Shown here: piece after piece, positions 50,332 through 58,739 of the stretch
Layout: every line of letters starts with the position of its first letter
Position numbering within the stretch: position 1 is the stretch's first letter
Assembly: GCF_000336635.1 (NCBI RefSeq)
Contig: NZ_AOLY01000004.1
Location: 1-59,210 of the forward strand
Length of the DNA stretch: 59,210 bases
Source: Haloarcula japonica DSM 6131
GTDB lineage: Archaea; Halobacteriota; Halobacteria; Halobacteriales; Haloarculaceae
Direction of reading: 5' to 3'
Made by a program: the position numbers and the translations under genes
Notes under the pieces: generated by a model
What the model saw: only the letters and a program-made list of their open reading frames with translations
Database searches by the model: none
Told to the model about the DNA's origin: nothing

Positions 50332-51303
50332 ATGGCAGGGAGCAAGTCAGTCGTCATCGCCGCACTGATAGCCAACGGCGCGATTGCGATCCTGAAGTTC
50401 TTCGGTTTCCTTCTTACCGGTAGTGCTGCGATGCTGTCGGAGACGTACCACAGCATCTCAGACACCGGGAATCAGGTGTTTCTGCTCATCGGAATTCGGT
50501 TCAGCGAACGGGAGCGCGACCGCCGCCATCCCTTTGGGTACGGCAAGGCGCAGTTCTTCTACAGTTTTCTCGTCTCCGTGTTCCTGTTCGGCATCGCCGG
50601 CTGGGAGAGCGCGAAGCACGGCTGGAACGAACTCATGGCCGGCGGCCACGGCGGCGGTGGACACGCCGGTGAAGCGGTCGAGTTCCTGTTTTTCTCCTTC
50701 CAGCCCCCGGCCTGGCTGGACCCGCTGTGGGTCAACTACACGGTCCTTCTGGGCGCTTTTGTCTTCGAGACGTACGCGCTGGTGAAGGCCCGCGCCGAAA
50801 TGAAACGACAGATCGACCGGAACGACTGGTCGGGCTACCGCGAGGCGTTCCGCAAGACAAGCGACGTGACCACGCTGACCGCGCTGACAGAGGACACCAT
50901 CGCGCTCACAGGCATCGTCATCGCGCTGGCCGGCCTGTTCCTCGAACAGCAGACCGGCAACCCCTTTTTCGACCGGATTTCAGCCCTACTCATCGGGATT
51001 ATGCTGATGGGCTTCGCCCTGGCGCTGGCCTGGGAGAACAAGCGCCTCCTGCTGGGGGAGAGCCTGCCGACGGACGAGGAACAGCGCCTCCGTGACGTCG
51101 TCATGCAGAACGAGCACGTAGACGAAATCGTCGGCTTCCGGACGGTCTACTTCGGGCCGAACGAGGTCATCGTCTTCGCAGACCTGCAGTTCGACCCGAC
51201 GCTCGACACGGAGTCGATGGACAACGAGATAACGGCGTTGGAGTCGGCGATGCGCGAGACCAACGACAACATCAGGAAAGTCTACATCGAGCCGGAACTG
51301 TAA
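50332..51303 (+). CDS. Cation diffusion facilitator (CDF) transporter, ZnT9-like subgroup
   Basis: 323 residues with six membrane helices and a C-terminal cytosolic domain. Helix 2 has SETYHSISDTGNQ (HxxxD metal site) and helix 5 has LTEDTIALTG instead of the common HxxxD, as in the ZnT9-type branch. A His/Gly-rich loop (GGHGGGGHAGE) may bind metal. Zinc or a similar divalent cation is likely. The ATG at 50332 lies right after the promoter. Its stop overlaps the convergent lipoprotein gene by 22 nt. Confidence 0.88.
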   Translation: MAGSKSVVIAALIANGAIAILKFFGFLLTGSAAMLSETYHSISDTGNQVFLLIGIRFSERERDRRHPFGYGKAQFFYSFLVSVFLFGIAGWESAKHGWNELMAGGHGGGGHAGEAVEFLFFSFQPPAWLDPLWVNYTVLLGAFVFETYALVKARAEMKRQIDRNDWSGYREAFRKTSDVTTLTALTEDTIALTGIVIALAGLFLEQQTGNPFFDRISALLIGIMLMGFALALAWENKRLLLGESLPTDEEQRLRDVVMQNEHVDEIVGFRTVYFGPNEVIVFADLQFDPTLDTESMDNEITALESAMRETNDNIRKVYIEPEL

Positions 51304-52034
51304 GGATCTCTGTCTTCGAGCCACCACGGAATCGGAACGCGCTCGAGATCGGTTGTGACTGTCATCGTCGTGTCGATATCCGGCCGCTCCGGGCGCTGTT
51401 CGGTGTGTTCGACGTGTCTGATTATCCCCTGCCGGTCGACGTACAGCCGCGACCGCCCGACTCCGGATTCGTTCCCGGCAGTCGATGTCTCGACCGTATC
51501 CGTCGCAGCCAGAACAGCGACCGGCCGGCCGCGCCACCTGACCGACTCCACCTTTCGATACGCAGTCTTCGATAGGAGCTGACGAAGCAGGTCAACTCCG
51601 GCCGGTGAGGCGACCAGCGATGTGTTCCCCGTTGCCGGCGTGGTGGCGTATGGCGTATCGGGGTCGTCGCGGACGTTCGTGTACACCGTCCCGTCGGCGA
51701 GGACTACGTCGTCCGATATCGGACCGAACCGTCGCTGGACGCGCTGAACGCCTCGCTGACGGTCTATCCAGACGTCGAGCGTATTCTGTGGCCCCGCCTG
51801 TTCAACGTGGCGGTGAAAGCTGCGTGTCGCCAGCGCCCGCTCGTGGCGGTCGAGCAGTCGCGCTACGTTGACCGTGCCGTCGCTAGTGGGGACCGGCACC
51901 GTCTCGTCCGGCGAGTCAGTGGGGACTGGCGCTGGCGTCACCGGGTCGCTATCGTCCGCCGTCGGACCGGCCGGGAGAAAGCCGGAACAGCCCGCGAGAA
52001 GCGCGATACCGACGGTGAGCGTGACGCGCCACAT
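51282..52034 (-). CDS. Predicted lipoprotein
   Basis: 250 residues. The start MWRVTLTVGIALLAGCSGF is a lipoprotein signal with the lipobox LAGC. A Pro/Thr/Asp linker follows, then an exported domain of about 180 residues (VNVARLLDRHERALATRSFHRHVEQ). This fits a cell-surface protein of unknown function anchored by lipid. The ATG at 52032-52034 starts the signal peptide; the longer frame (to 52136) overlaps the helicase region. Confidence 0.75.
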   Translation of the reverse strand: MWRVTLTVGIALLAGCSGFLPAGPTADDSDPVTPAPVPTDSPDETVPVPTSDGTVNVARLLDRHERALATRSFHRHVEQAGPQNTLDVWIDRQRGVQRVQRRFGPISDDVVLADGTVYTNVRDDPDTPYATTPATGNTSLVASPAGVDLLRQLLSKTAYRKVESVRWRGRPVAVLAATDTVETSTAGNESGVGRSRLYVDRQGIIRHVEHTEQRPERPDIDTTMTVTTDLERVPIPWWLEDRDPYSSGSM

Positions 52035-52110
52035 ATGGTTCTGGAAGGGCGCTCGCGGCAAGTAGCTGTGGGGGCGAACCCTTTTGCCGGTGAACGGCCA
52101 AACCAGGCCT

Positions 52111-54288
52111 GTGGCGACGACCGACGACGGGTACATGCGGTTTTTCCCCTTCGAGGAGCCGTACGACCATCAGCAGGAGGCGATGGGAACGATATACGAC
52201 GCCCTCGATGAGGGCCGTGACGTACTGTTCGAAGGGGCCTGCGGGACCGGCAAGACGCTCGCATCGCTGGTCCCCGCGCTAGAACACGCCCGCGAGACGG
52301 GCAAGACCGTCGTCATCACGACGAACGTCCACCAGCAGATGCGCCAGTTCGTCGAGGACGCCAGAGCAATTACCGACCAGGAGCGCCTGCGAGCGGTCGT
52401 CTTCCGCGGCAAGGGGTCGATGTGTCACATCGACGTGGACTACGAGGAGTGTCAGGCGCTGCGGGACACGACCCGTGATCTGGTCGACGTCGAGAGCGAC
52501 ATCGCCGAACTCGAACAGCGCGAAGGGGAACTCCTCTCGGACGGCCAGGCTGGCAGCAGCGAGGCGATGGAGGCCCGTAACGCCGTCGTCGAGGAGCTCC
52601 GGGACCTCCAAGACGAGCGCGAGGAAATCGAGACCGAACGGTCGACCTGTGACCACTACTACCGGAACCTCACCGTCGACACCAGCGAGTTCTATTCCTG
52701 GCTGTTCGACGACGTTCGGACGCCCGACGACGTGTACGAGTACGCTCACCAGCAGGGACTGTGCGGCTACGAACTGCTGAAAGAGGGGATGGACGGCGTC
52801 GACCTCGTCGTCTGTAACTACCACCACCTGCTGGACCCGACCATCCGCGAGCAGTTCTTCCACTGGATCGGCCGCGACCCCGAGGACATCATCGCCGTCT
52901 TCGATGAGGCGCACAACGTCGAGTCGGCTGCTCGGGACCACGCCCGGCGGACGCTCACCGAGAACACGCTCGACCAGGCGCTGGACGAACTCGACGGCGA
53001 GGACGACGCCCGAACCGACGCCGCAGCCAACGTCATCGAGACGTTCCGGGACGCGCTCGTCGAGGCCTACGAGGACTCCTTCGGGTTCGGCGAGCGTGAG
53101 GCCGTCGACGAGCACTGGGACGACGTCACCATCGCCAACGACGACCGGAAGGACGACCTGACACTTGCCTTCCTGCAGGGGTACACCGGCCCCGGCTTTC
53201 ACGAGGAACTGGATCGGGCGCTGGAACTCGGCCGGGACCTCGACGCGCGCTACCAAGAGGCGTTCAAGAAGGGAGAACTGGACACCAGAAAGGAGTGCCA
53301 GACGCTGCAGGCCGCCGGCTTCATCGCCGACTGGCTCGACGAAACAGACGACACCGGTCAGTACCCCGTCGTCAGCGTCCGCCGCGACGAGTCGACGGAC
53401 GACGTGTACGGCCGCGCGGAACTGTACACCTGCATCCCCGAACAGGTCACCCGCGACCTGTTCGAGGACCTGCACGCGGCGGTGCTGATGAGCGCCACGC
53501 TCCGACCCTTCGACGTGACCGAGAACGTGGTCGGCGTCGAGGACCCGGTGACGATGGCCTACGGCGCACAGTTCCCCGAGGAGCGCCGCCGAACCTACGC
53601 CGTCGACGGCCCTGCGCTGTTTTCCAGCGAGCGGGACGACCCGCAGACACAGCAGCGTATCGCGCGCACCCTCGAAGGCATCGTGCGCTTCACGCCCGGC
53701 AACACGCTCGTGTTCTGTCCCTCCTACAGCGAGGCCGAGCGCTACCACGACATGACCGCCGTGAGCGCGACCCGGTATCTGGACGAACCGGGAACCCAGG
53801 CGCGTGACCTCCGAGAAGCCTTCACCAGCGGCGACGACGGCGTCCTCTATACCTCGCTGTGGGGGACGCTTGGGGAAGGCGTGAGCTACGACGGCGACGA
53901 TGCCCGGACAGTTGTGGTCGTCGGGGTCCCGTACCCCCACCTCGATGACCGGATGGACGCCGTACAGGACGCCTACGACGTGGCCTTCGGCGACGACGAG
54001 GCTGAGGCCGGCTGGCGCTACGCAGTGGAGATTCCGACAGTCCGGAAAACGAGACAGGCCCTCGGGCGTGTCGTCCGGTCACCTGATGACTTCGGCGCTC
54101 GCATCCTGCTGGATAAGCGCTACACGGAGGCTGCTGAGATGGAGATGCACGACTACGCCGTCCGGGGGACCTTCCCGCCCGAGGAACGGCGCGAGATGGT
54201 CGATATCGGCCCCGAGAAGCTCAAGTTCGCGATGCTGAATTTCTATCAGGACATGGACGCCTACGACGGGCCGCCGCCGAAGCCGTAG
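52111..54288 (+). CDS. XPD/Rad3-DinG-type DNA helicase with Fe-S cysteines
   Basis: 725 residues. Walker A GACGTGKTLAS (near residue 43), motif II VFDEAHNVES, later motifs VLMSATLRPF, VFCPSYSEAERYH and QALGRVVRSPDDFGARILLD. Four cysteines in MCH, EEC, TCD and LCG between motifs Ia and II form the Fe-S site of the XPD family. It unwinds DNA 5'-3' in repair. I use the GTG at 52111, about 25 nt after the TATA-like CCCTTTTGCC; the ATG at 52135 is possible too. It is divergent from the lipoprotein gene. Confidence 0.9.
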   Translation: MATTDDGYMRFFPFEEPYDHQQEAMGTIYDALDEGRDVLFEGACGTGKTLASLVPALEHARETGKTVVITTNVHQQMRQFVEDARAITDQERLRAVVFRGKGSMCHIDVDYEECQALRDTTRDLVDVESDIAELEQREGELLSDGQAGSSEAMEARNAVVEELRDLQDEREEIETERSTCDHYYRNLTVDTSEFYSWLFDDVRTPDDVYEYAHQQGLCGYELLKEGMDGVDLVVCNYHHLLDPTIREQFFHWIGRDPEDIIAVFDEAHNVESAARDHARRTLTENTLDQALDELDGEDDARTDAAANVIETFRDALVEAYEDSFGFGEREAVDEHWDDVTIANDDRKDDLTLAFLQGYTGPGFHEELDRALELGRDLDARYQEAFKKGELDTRKECQTLQAAGFIADWLDETDDTGQYPVVSVRRDESTDDVYGRAELYTCIPEQVTRDLFEDLHAAVLMSATLRPFDVTENVVGVEDPVTMAYGAQFPEERRRTYAVDGPALFSSERDDPQTQQRIARTLEGIVRFTPGNTLVFCPSYSEAERYHDMTAVSATRYLDEPGTQARDLREAFTSGDDGVLYTSLWGTLGEGVSYDGDDARTVVVVGVPYPHLDDRMDAVQDAYDVAFGDDEAEAGWRYAVEIPTVRKTRQALGRVVRSPDDFGARILLDKRYTEAAEMEMHDYAVRGTFPPEERREMVDIGPEKLKFAMLNFYQDMDAYDGPPPKP

Positions 54289-54363
54289 GGTCGCGATCCG
54301 TCGGACGACGGCGACCGGCGGAAACCGGATGTTTTGAAACCCTCCGTGCGAAACTGGCGGGCA

Positions 54364-54996
54364 ATGCTAGTCGCCTTCGACTTCGACGGGACGCTCTCCG
54401 ATTCGGAGATGACGGTCCTGCTCGGGAGCCAGAACGGGACGGCCGAGGATATGGCCGACATCACCGAGCGCGCGATGAACGACGAGATAGAGTACGCCGA
54501 GAGCCTCCGCCAGCGATGTGCGCTGCTGGAAGGCCTCTCGGATGAGCAGGCCCAGGCGGCCTTCGACGAGGTCGCCCTGCGTCCCGGCGCGGCGCGGGTC
54601 ATCGAGGCGCTGCGGGATGCCGGCGTCTACGTCGCTATCCTCACCGGCGGGTTCGAGCGCGGCGTCGAGGCTGCACTCGAAACGGAGGGGGTCGAGGTTG
54701 ACGCCATCGTCGCCAACCGGCTGCTGGTCGAGGACGGCACCCTCACCGGCGAGGTCCGTGGCCCGCTCATCTCCGGGACGAAAGACGACGCCATGGAGGT
54801 CGTCACCGCCGTCACCGGCGAAGACCGGGACACGACCGTCGCCGTCGGCGACGGGGCCAACGATCTGCCCATGCTCGAAGTCGCGAATCTCGCTATCGGC
54901 TTCGACCCGAAACCGGCCGTTGCCCCATCGTGTGACACGACGGTCGAGACGATGGATGAACTGTATGAGCTGCTAGAGGCCGAGGGAATCCTGTAG
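54364..54996 (+). CDS. serB: HAD phosphatase, phosphoserine phosphatase-like
   Basis: 210 residues. VAFDFDGTLSDSE (nucleophile Asp), VAILTGGFERG (motif II), the Lys in SGTKDDA (motif III) and VGDGANDLPML (motif IV) are the four HAD motifs, and the order and spacing match SerB. Reaction: phosphoserine to serine plus phosphate. A different HAD substrate cannot be excluded. The ATG at 54364 removes 10 residues. It is followed by a 272-nt gap. Confidence 0.85.
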   Translation: MLVAFDFDGTLSDSEMTVLLGSQNGTAEDMADITERAMNDEIEYAESLRQRCALLEGLSDEQAQAAFDEVALRPGAARVIEALRDAGVYVAILTGGFERGVEAALETEGVEVDAIVANRLLVEDGTLTGEVRGPLISGTKDDAMEVVTAVTGEDRDTTVAVGDGANDLPMLEVANLAIGFDPKPAVAPSCDTTVETMDELYELLEAEGIL

Positions 54997-55268
54997 CGAA
55001 CTCTCCGTTTCTGTCGCTCACTGTCCCGATCTGTACGCTGCACGGTAGACGGAGAACAAACGGGGAGAGGCACGCTCCCCACGGACGCGAGCAGTCGTTG
55101 TCGGACCAATGACAGAGTATGGTTGAGCGTGAACCGACGCGTGCTCGCAATCGGCGACGGTTCATTTAACACATAAACTCCTACCGTAATAACCTTGGCG
55201 AATGGGTGAATTATTGCACTCCGGCAGTCCGTTCGTCCACAGAATATCGGTAAAATACTACGTATCAG
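54997..55268. other. Intergenic region between serB-like and metY
   Basis: No gene found. The second half is AT-rich (CATTTAACACATAAACTCC, 55163 onward; AAAATACTACG, near 55252), which may serve as transcription stop signals for the two convergent genes. A 35-codon frame from 55202 runs into metY and is not convincing. Confidence 0.4.
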
Positions 55269-56567
55269 TTAATGAGTTGCCTGTCCGATTGCCTGATCGA
55301 GGTCAGCCTTGATGTCCTCGACGGACTCGGTACCGACGGAGAGTCGGACCATATCGTCGGTGACGCCGGCGGCGGCCTTTTCCTCGTCCGTGAGTTGCTG
55401 GTGGGTGGTCGAGGCCGGGTGGATGATGAGCGTCTTCGCGTCGCCGACGTTTGCCAGCAGGGAGGCGATTTCCGTCGACTCGACGGTCGTCCGTGCAGCG
55501 TCGTAGCCCGCTTCGAGGCCGAACGTTATCATGCCACCGTAGCCACCGTCGAGGTACTTGCTGGCGGTGTCGTGCGTTTCGTGGCCTTCGAGGCCGGGGT
55601 AGGTGACCCACGAGACCTCGGGATGGTCGGCGAGGAACTCGGCGACGCCCATCGCGTTGTCGCAGTGGCGGTCCATCCGCGCGGGCAGGGTCTCCAGCCC
55701 CTGCATCGTCTGCCAGGCATCGAAGGGGGACTGCTGACAGCCCAGGTCACGGAGACCGCGGGCGATGGCGGCGTAGGTGAAGGCCGCGTCCTCGAAGCGC
55801 TCGCGGAAGTTGACGCCGTGGTACGCTGGGTTGTCGCCGGCGATTTCGGGGTACTTGTCGGCGTGTTCCTCCCACGGGAAGGAGCCGCCGTCGACGAGAA
55901 CGCCGCCGACGGTGGTGCCGTGCCCGTGAATCCACTTCGTCGTGGAGTTCCAGACGAGGTCGGCCCCGTGCTCAAGCGGGTTACAGAGGTACGGCGTCGC
56001 GAACGTGTTGTCGACGAAGAAGGGGACGCCGTGGTCGTGGGCGATCTCGGCAAGGCGCTCGAAGTCGGGCGTGACGAGCGACGGATTGCCGATGGTCTCA
56101 CAGTGGACATAGGCCGTGTTCTCGTCGATGGCTTCGGCGTAGGCGTCGTAGTCGAGTGTATCGACGAACCGGGTCTCGACACCGTTTCGCGGCGCGGTGT
56201 GGGTGTAATAGGTGTAGGTCCCGCCGTACAGCGACGACGCTGTGACGACGTTGTCGCCGACATCTGCGAGCAGGAAGGTTGCGAGGTTCAGCGACGCCAT
56301 CCCGGAGGCCGTGGCGACCGCGCCGACGCCACCCTCCAGTGCCGCCAGCCGCTCTTGGAGCATCCCGACCGTGGGGTTCATCAGCCGCGAGTAGATGTGG
56401 CCCGGCTTCTCCAGCGCGAACTGCTTTGCGGCGTCCTCGGCGTCCTCGAAGACGTATGAGGTGGTCTGGTACAGCGGCGGCGCGCGCGAGCGGGTCTCGG
56501 CGTCCGGCTCTTCCTGCCCGACGTGCAACGCATCAGTCTCGAATCCGCGGTCTGGGTCGTCGCTCAT
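55269..56567 (-). CDS. metY: O-acetylhomoserine sulfhydrylase (PLP enzyme)
   Basis: 432 residues, Cys/Met metabolism PLP family, long form typical of MetY. The PLP lysine is in WNSTTKWIHGHGT, with PFFVDNTFATPYLCNP and QRL-like surroundings; TASGMASLNLATFLL is in the N-terminal part. It makes homocysteine or methionine-type products from O-acetylhomoserine and sulfide or methanethiol. MetX, often adjacent in haloarchaea, is not in the window. ATG at 56565-56567. Confidence 0.93.
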   Translation of the reverse strand: MSDDPDRGFETDALHVGQEEPDAETRSRAPPLYQTTSYVFEDAEDAAKQFALEKPGHIYSRLMNPTVGMLQERLAALEGGVGAVATASGMASLNLATFLLADVGDNVVTASSLYGGTYTYYTHTAPRNGVETRFVDTLDYDAYAEAIDENTAYVHCETIGNPSLVTPDFERLAEIAHDHGVPFFVDNTFATPYLCNPLEHGADLVWNSTTKWIHGHGTTVGGVLVDGGSFPWEEHADKYPEIAGDNPAYHGVNFRERFEDAAFTYAAIARGLRDLGCQQSPFDAWQTMQGLETLPARMDRHCDNAMGVAEFLADHPEVSWVTYPGLEGHETHDTASKYLDGGYGGMITFGLEAGYDAARTTVESTEIASLLANVGDAKTLIIHPASTTHQQLTDEEKAAAGVTDDMVRLSVGTESVEDIKADLDQAIGQATH

Positions 56568-56816
56568 ACTCTCTGCTTTTACCGGATGGGTCTTAATTGC
56601 GCCTCAATCGGTGAGGCCCGCCACTGCTACGAGATACCGGTGATTCTTCGCACCGTTTCCAAACGGATTCGGGACCGGACTGTTGGCGGAGTCGCCGCCA
56701 CGCCGCGAACGAACGTGCAGACGAGTCTTCCGGCCGGGAGCGAGTGGCGCGACGACTGTCGCGCCCGGAGCGACCCGGGGAAGGGCAGGCCTGCGTCAGT
56801 CACAGAGAGACACGAT
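56568..56816. other. Intergenic region with a perfect 8-bp hairpin
   Basis: Upstream of metY. The perfect hairpin GGCGCGAC-GACT-GTCGCGCC (56746-56765) is flanked by GC-rich sequence CCGGGAGCGA / CCGGAGCGA. It directly borders the R2 multi-hairpin element and may be its outer part. The first 40 nt hold the metY promoter (minus, ATTAAGACC near 56592-56600). No gene is seen. Confidence 0.45.
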
Positions 56817-57077
56817 TGGCAAGCATACCGCGCGCCGACGGCGCGCGGTTTCCCCGGACTCGCTGCACACGGCGAGTCCGGCCTTTTTCGCCACCGAAAG
56901 ACTCGCAGGGCTCGTCTTTCGAGCCTTGCTTCGCTCCGCTCAGCAAGACCACGTTTTTCGAGTCGAGCGGGACCGAAGGTCCCGCTGACCATGCGAACGG
57001 GCGCTTTGCGCCCGTGAGCAGAGAGCCGTCCCACAGCGCGCTCGTAGAGCGCGCGAGGAACGGCGACGCTGAAAAAG
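56817..57077 (-). repeat. Multi-hairpin intergenic element, copy R2
   Basis: It begins 5 nt after the stop of the PolD subunit gene. On the minus strand it starts ACCTTTTTCAGCGTCGCC, then hairpins GCGCGCTC-TAC-GAGCGCGC, CGGGCGC-AAA-GCGCCCG, AGCGGGACC-TTC-GGTCCCGCT, another near GGCTCG...CGAGCC, CCGGACTCGC...GCGAGTCCGG, and ends with GAAACCGCGCGCCGTCGG, CGCGCGGTATGC. Both ends match R1 at 492-639; the interior differs in number and sequence of hairpins. Confidence 0.7.
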
Positions 57078-57082
57078 GTGGT

Positions 57083-58651
57083 TTAGCTGAACTTCCGGAC
57101 CGTCATATCCAGCGTATCCAGATCCAGAATCGGCGCGAAGCCGGCGTCGGGATCGATGTTGACGCTCTTCTGGAACGCGGTCTGGGCCTGCCAGCACCCG
57201 GAGTTCAGCGCAACGACGTTGTGGTACTCGCCCCAGCCGAGCTTGTGGACGTGGCCGGTGTGGAACACGTCGGGGACCTCCTCCATCACCAGATAGTCGC
57301 GGTCCTCAGGGGCCAGTCGGGTGTGGCCGCCGTACTGCGGAGCGACGTGGCGCTTCTTCAGGAGCTGGTACATCGCCTTGTGTGGTTCCTCGTAGCTGGC
57401 CTCCTCGTCGGGGAGTTCGGCGATAACTTCGTCGAGCGAGACGCCATGGTACATCAACACCGTGACGCCCTCGACAGTGACCAGCGAGGGGTTGGAGTGA
57501 ACCTGCGCGTCGTGGGCGGTCATGATGTCCCGGAGTTCCTCGTCGAAGCCGGGCTGGGGCTCGGCCAGCCGAACGGCGTCGTGGTTGCCCGGGATCATCC
57601 GGATCTCCATGTCGCCCGGGACTTCCTTGAGGTACTCCGAGAACGCGCGGTACTGGTCGTAGATGTCGATGATGTCCAGTTCCTCGTCCTGCTCAGGGTA
57701 GATACCGACGCCTTCCACCATGTCGCCGGCAATGAGCAGGTATTCGACGTTCTCGGCTTCGGCGGTGTGGAGCCAGTCGGTGAATCGATGCCAGGCGTCC
57801 TCCATGAACTCCTGACTGCCCACGTGGACGTCTGAGATGAGCGCCGCCTGGACGTGCCGGTCGGCGGTCGAGGGGCTGTGCGTTCGGGGCACGTCCGGGA
57901 AGTATAGCGAGTCCACGAACAGGATGCCGGCGTCGTCGGCCAAGGTCCCCTCGACGGCGATAACTTCGTCCATGAGCAACTGCTGGACGAGATCGGCGAT
58001 AGGACGGTCTTTCATCACCAGACAGGGGAAGGTCCCGTTCGTGTCTTCCAGTTCGACGAGCCAGTGCCCGCTGGCGGTTGAACGGATGTCCGAGACCATC
58101 CCGATCAGCGCCGCGTCGCTGCCGCCGCCCATGTTCTCGATGGCATCGGTCGGCCGGTGGTTCACTCTGCCGCGCAGTTTGCTCGCCAGTTTCTCGTAGC
58201 GGTCCCGGAACACCGCGACGAAGTCCGAGTACTCGCCGGTCCCGGTGGACTGGCCGGTCATGTCGTTCGCGACTTCGATGGCCCGCAGGGATGTGTCCAC
58301 ATCCCGTGACCCCCCCGTTTCAGGTGGAGCGGTCGTACCCGGTTCGGTCGATGTGGGTTCGCCTGTTCCAGTTGAAACGGAGGGGTGTGGCTGCGTCGGA
58401 GCGCCGGCCGTTTCGGTTTCTGGATTCGGTTCAGTATCCGGCCCGTATTCGGTACTTTCTGTTGCTTCAATCACAGATTCGACGTGGTCGGTTGTCAGCT
58501 TCAGCGCTTCGTCGGGGAGCGTTTCGAGTGCGCGTTCCAGCGTCGCCGATGGATCTCGGGTGTCGGCAATTCGAGTCACCGCCTCGCGCTCCGCGTTGTA
58601 GCCGCGGCTCGCGAGTTCGCTGACGATTCGTGCCGGCGTCTCCAGAGGCAC
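57083..58651 (-). CDS. polD1: DNA polymerase D small (DP1) subunit
   Basis: 522 residues. The N-terminal part is a helical region, then an acidic, disordered linker (about 70-125), an OB fold (about 175-245; GGSDAALIGMVSDIRST) and a calcineurin-like phosphoesterase domain with DVHVGSQ, AGDMVEG, PGNHDAVR, YHGVSLD and HTGHVHK, so it keeps the 3'-5' exonuclease metal ligands. It pairs with the large DP2 subunit, not in this window. I take the GTG at 58649-58651 (MPLETPARIVSEL); a GTG three codons upstream is possible. Confidence 0.93.
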   Translation of the reverse strand: MPLETPARIVSELASRGYNAEREAVTRIADTRDPSATLERALETLPDEALKLTTDHVESVIEATESTEYGPDTEPNPETETAGAPTQPHPSVSTGTGEPTSTEPGTTAPPETGGSRDVDTSLRAIEVANDMTGQSTGTGEYSDFVAVFRDRYEKLASKLRGRVNHRPTDAIENMGGGSDAALIGMVSDIRSTASGHWLVELEDTNGTFPCLVMKDRPIADLVQQLLMDEVIAVEGTLADDAGILFVDSLYFPDVPRTHSPSTADRHVQAALISDVHVGSQEFMEDAWHRFTDWLHTAEAENVEYLLIAGDMVEGVGIYPEQDEELDIIDIYDQYRAFSEYLKEVPGDMEIRMIPGNHDAVRLAEPQPGFDEELRDIMTAHDAQVHSNPSLVTVEGVTVLMYHGVSLDEVIAELPDEEASYEEPHKAMYQLLKKRHVAPQYGGHTRLAPEDRDYLVMEEVPDVFHTGHVHKLGWGEYHNVVALNSGCWQAQTAFQKSVNIDPDAGFAPILDLDTLDMTVRKFS

Positions 58652-58739
58652 GTTCCACACTCAGTGTCTGCGGCCAAAAGGATAGCGAACCGACGGCCGT
58701 CACAAGATTGATACGCCACTGTCGGCAATCCGAGATAGG

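Noticed and set aside
52279-53940. 553-residue minus-strand frame opposite the XPD-type helicase
   Set aside because: Composition is Val/Arg/Leu-rich with no motif; it mirrors the helicase codon pattern, whose motifs are all on the plus strand.
55202-55306. Short plus-strand frame between serB-like and metY
   Set aside because: It runs into the metY 3' end and shows no haloarchaeal amino-acid bias.
55272-56459. 395-residue plus-strand frame opposite metY
   Set aside because: Antisense shadow of metY, which has clear PLP-enzyme motifs.
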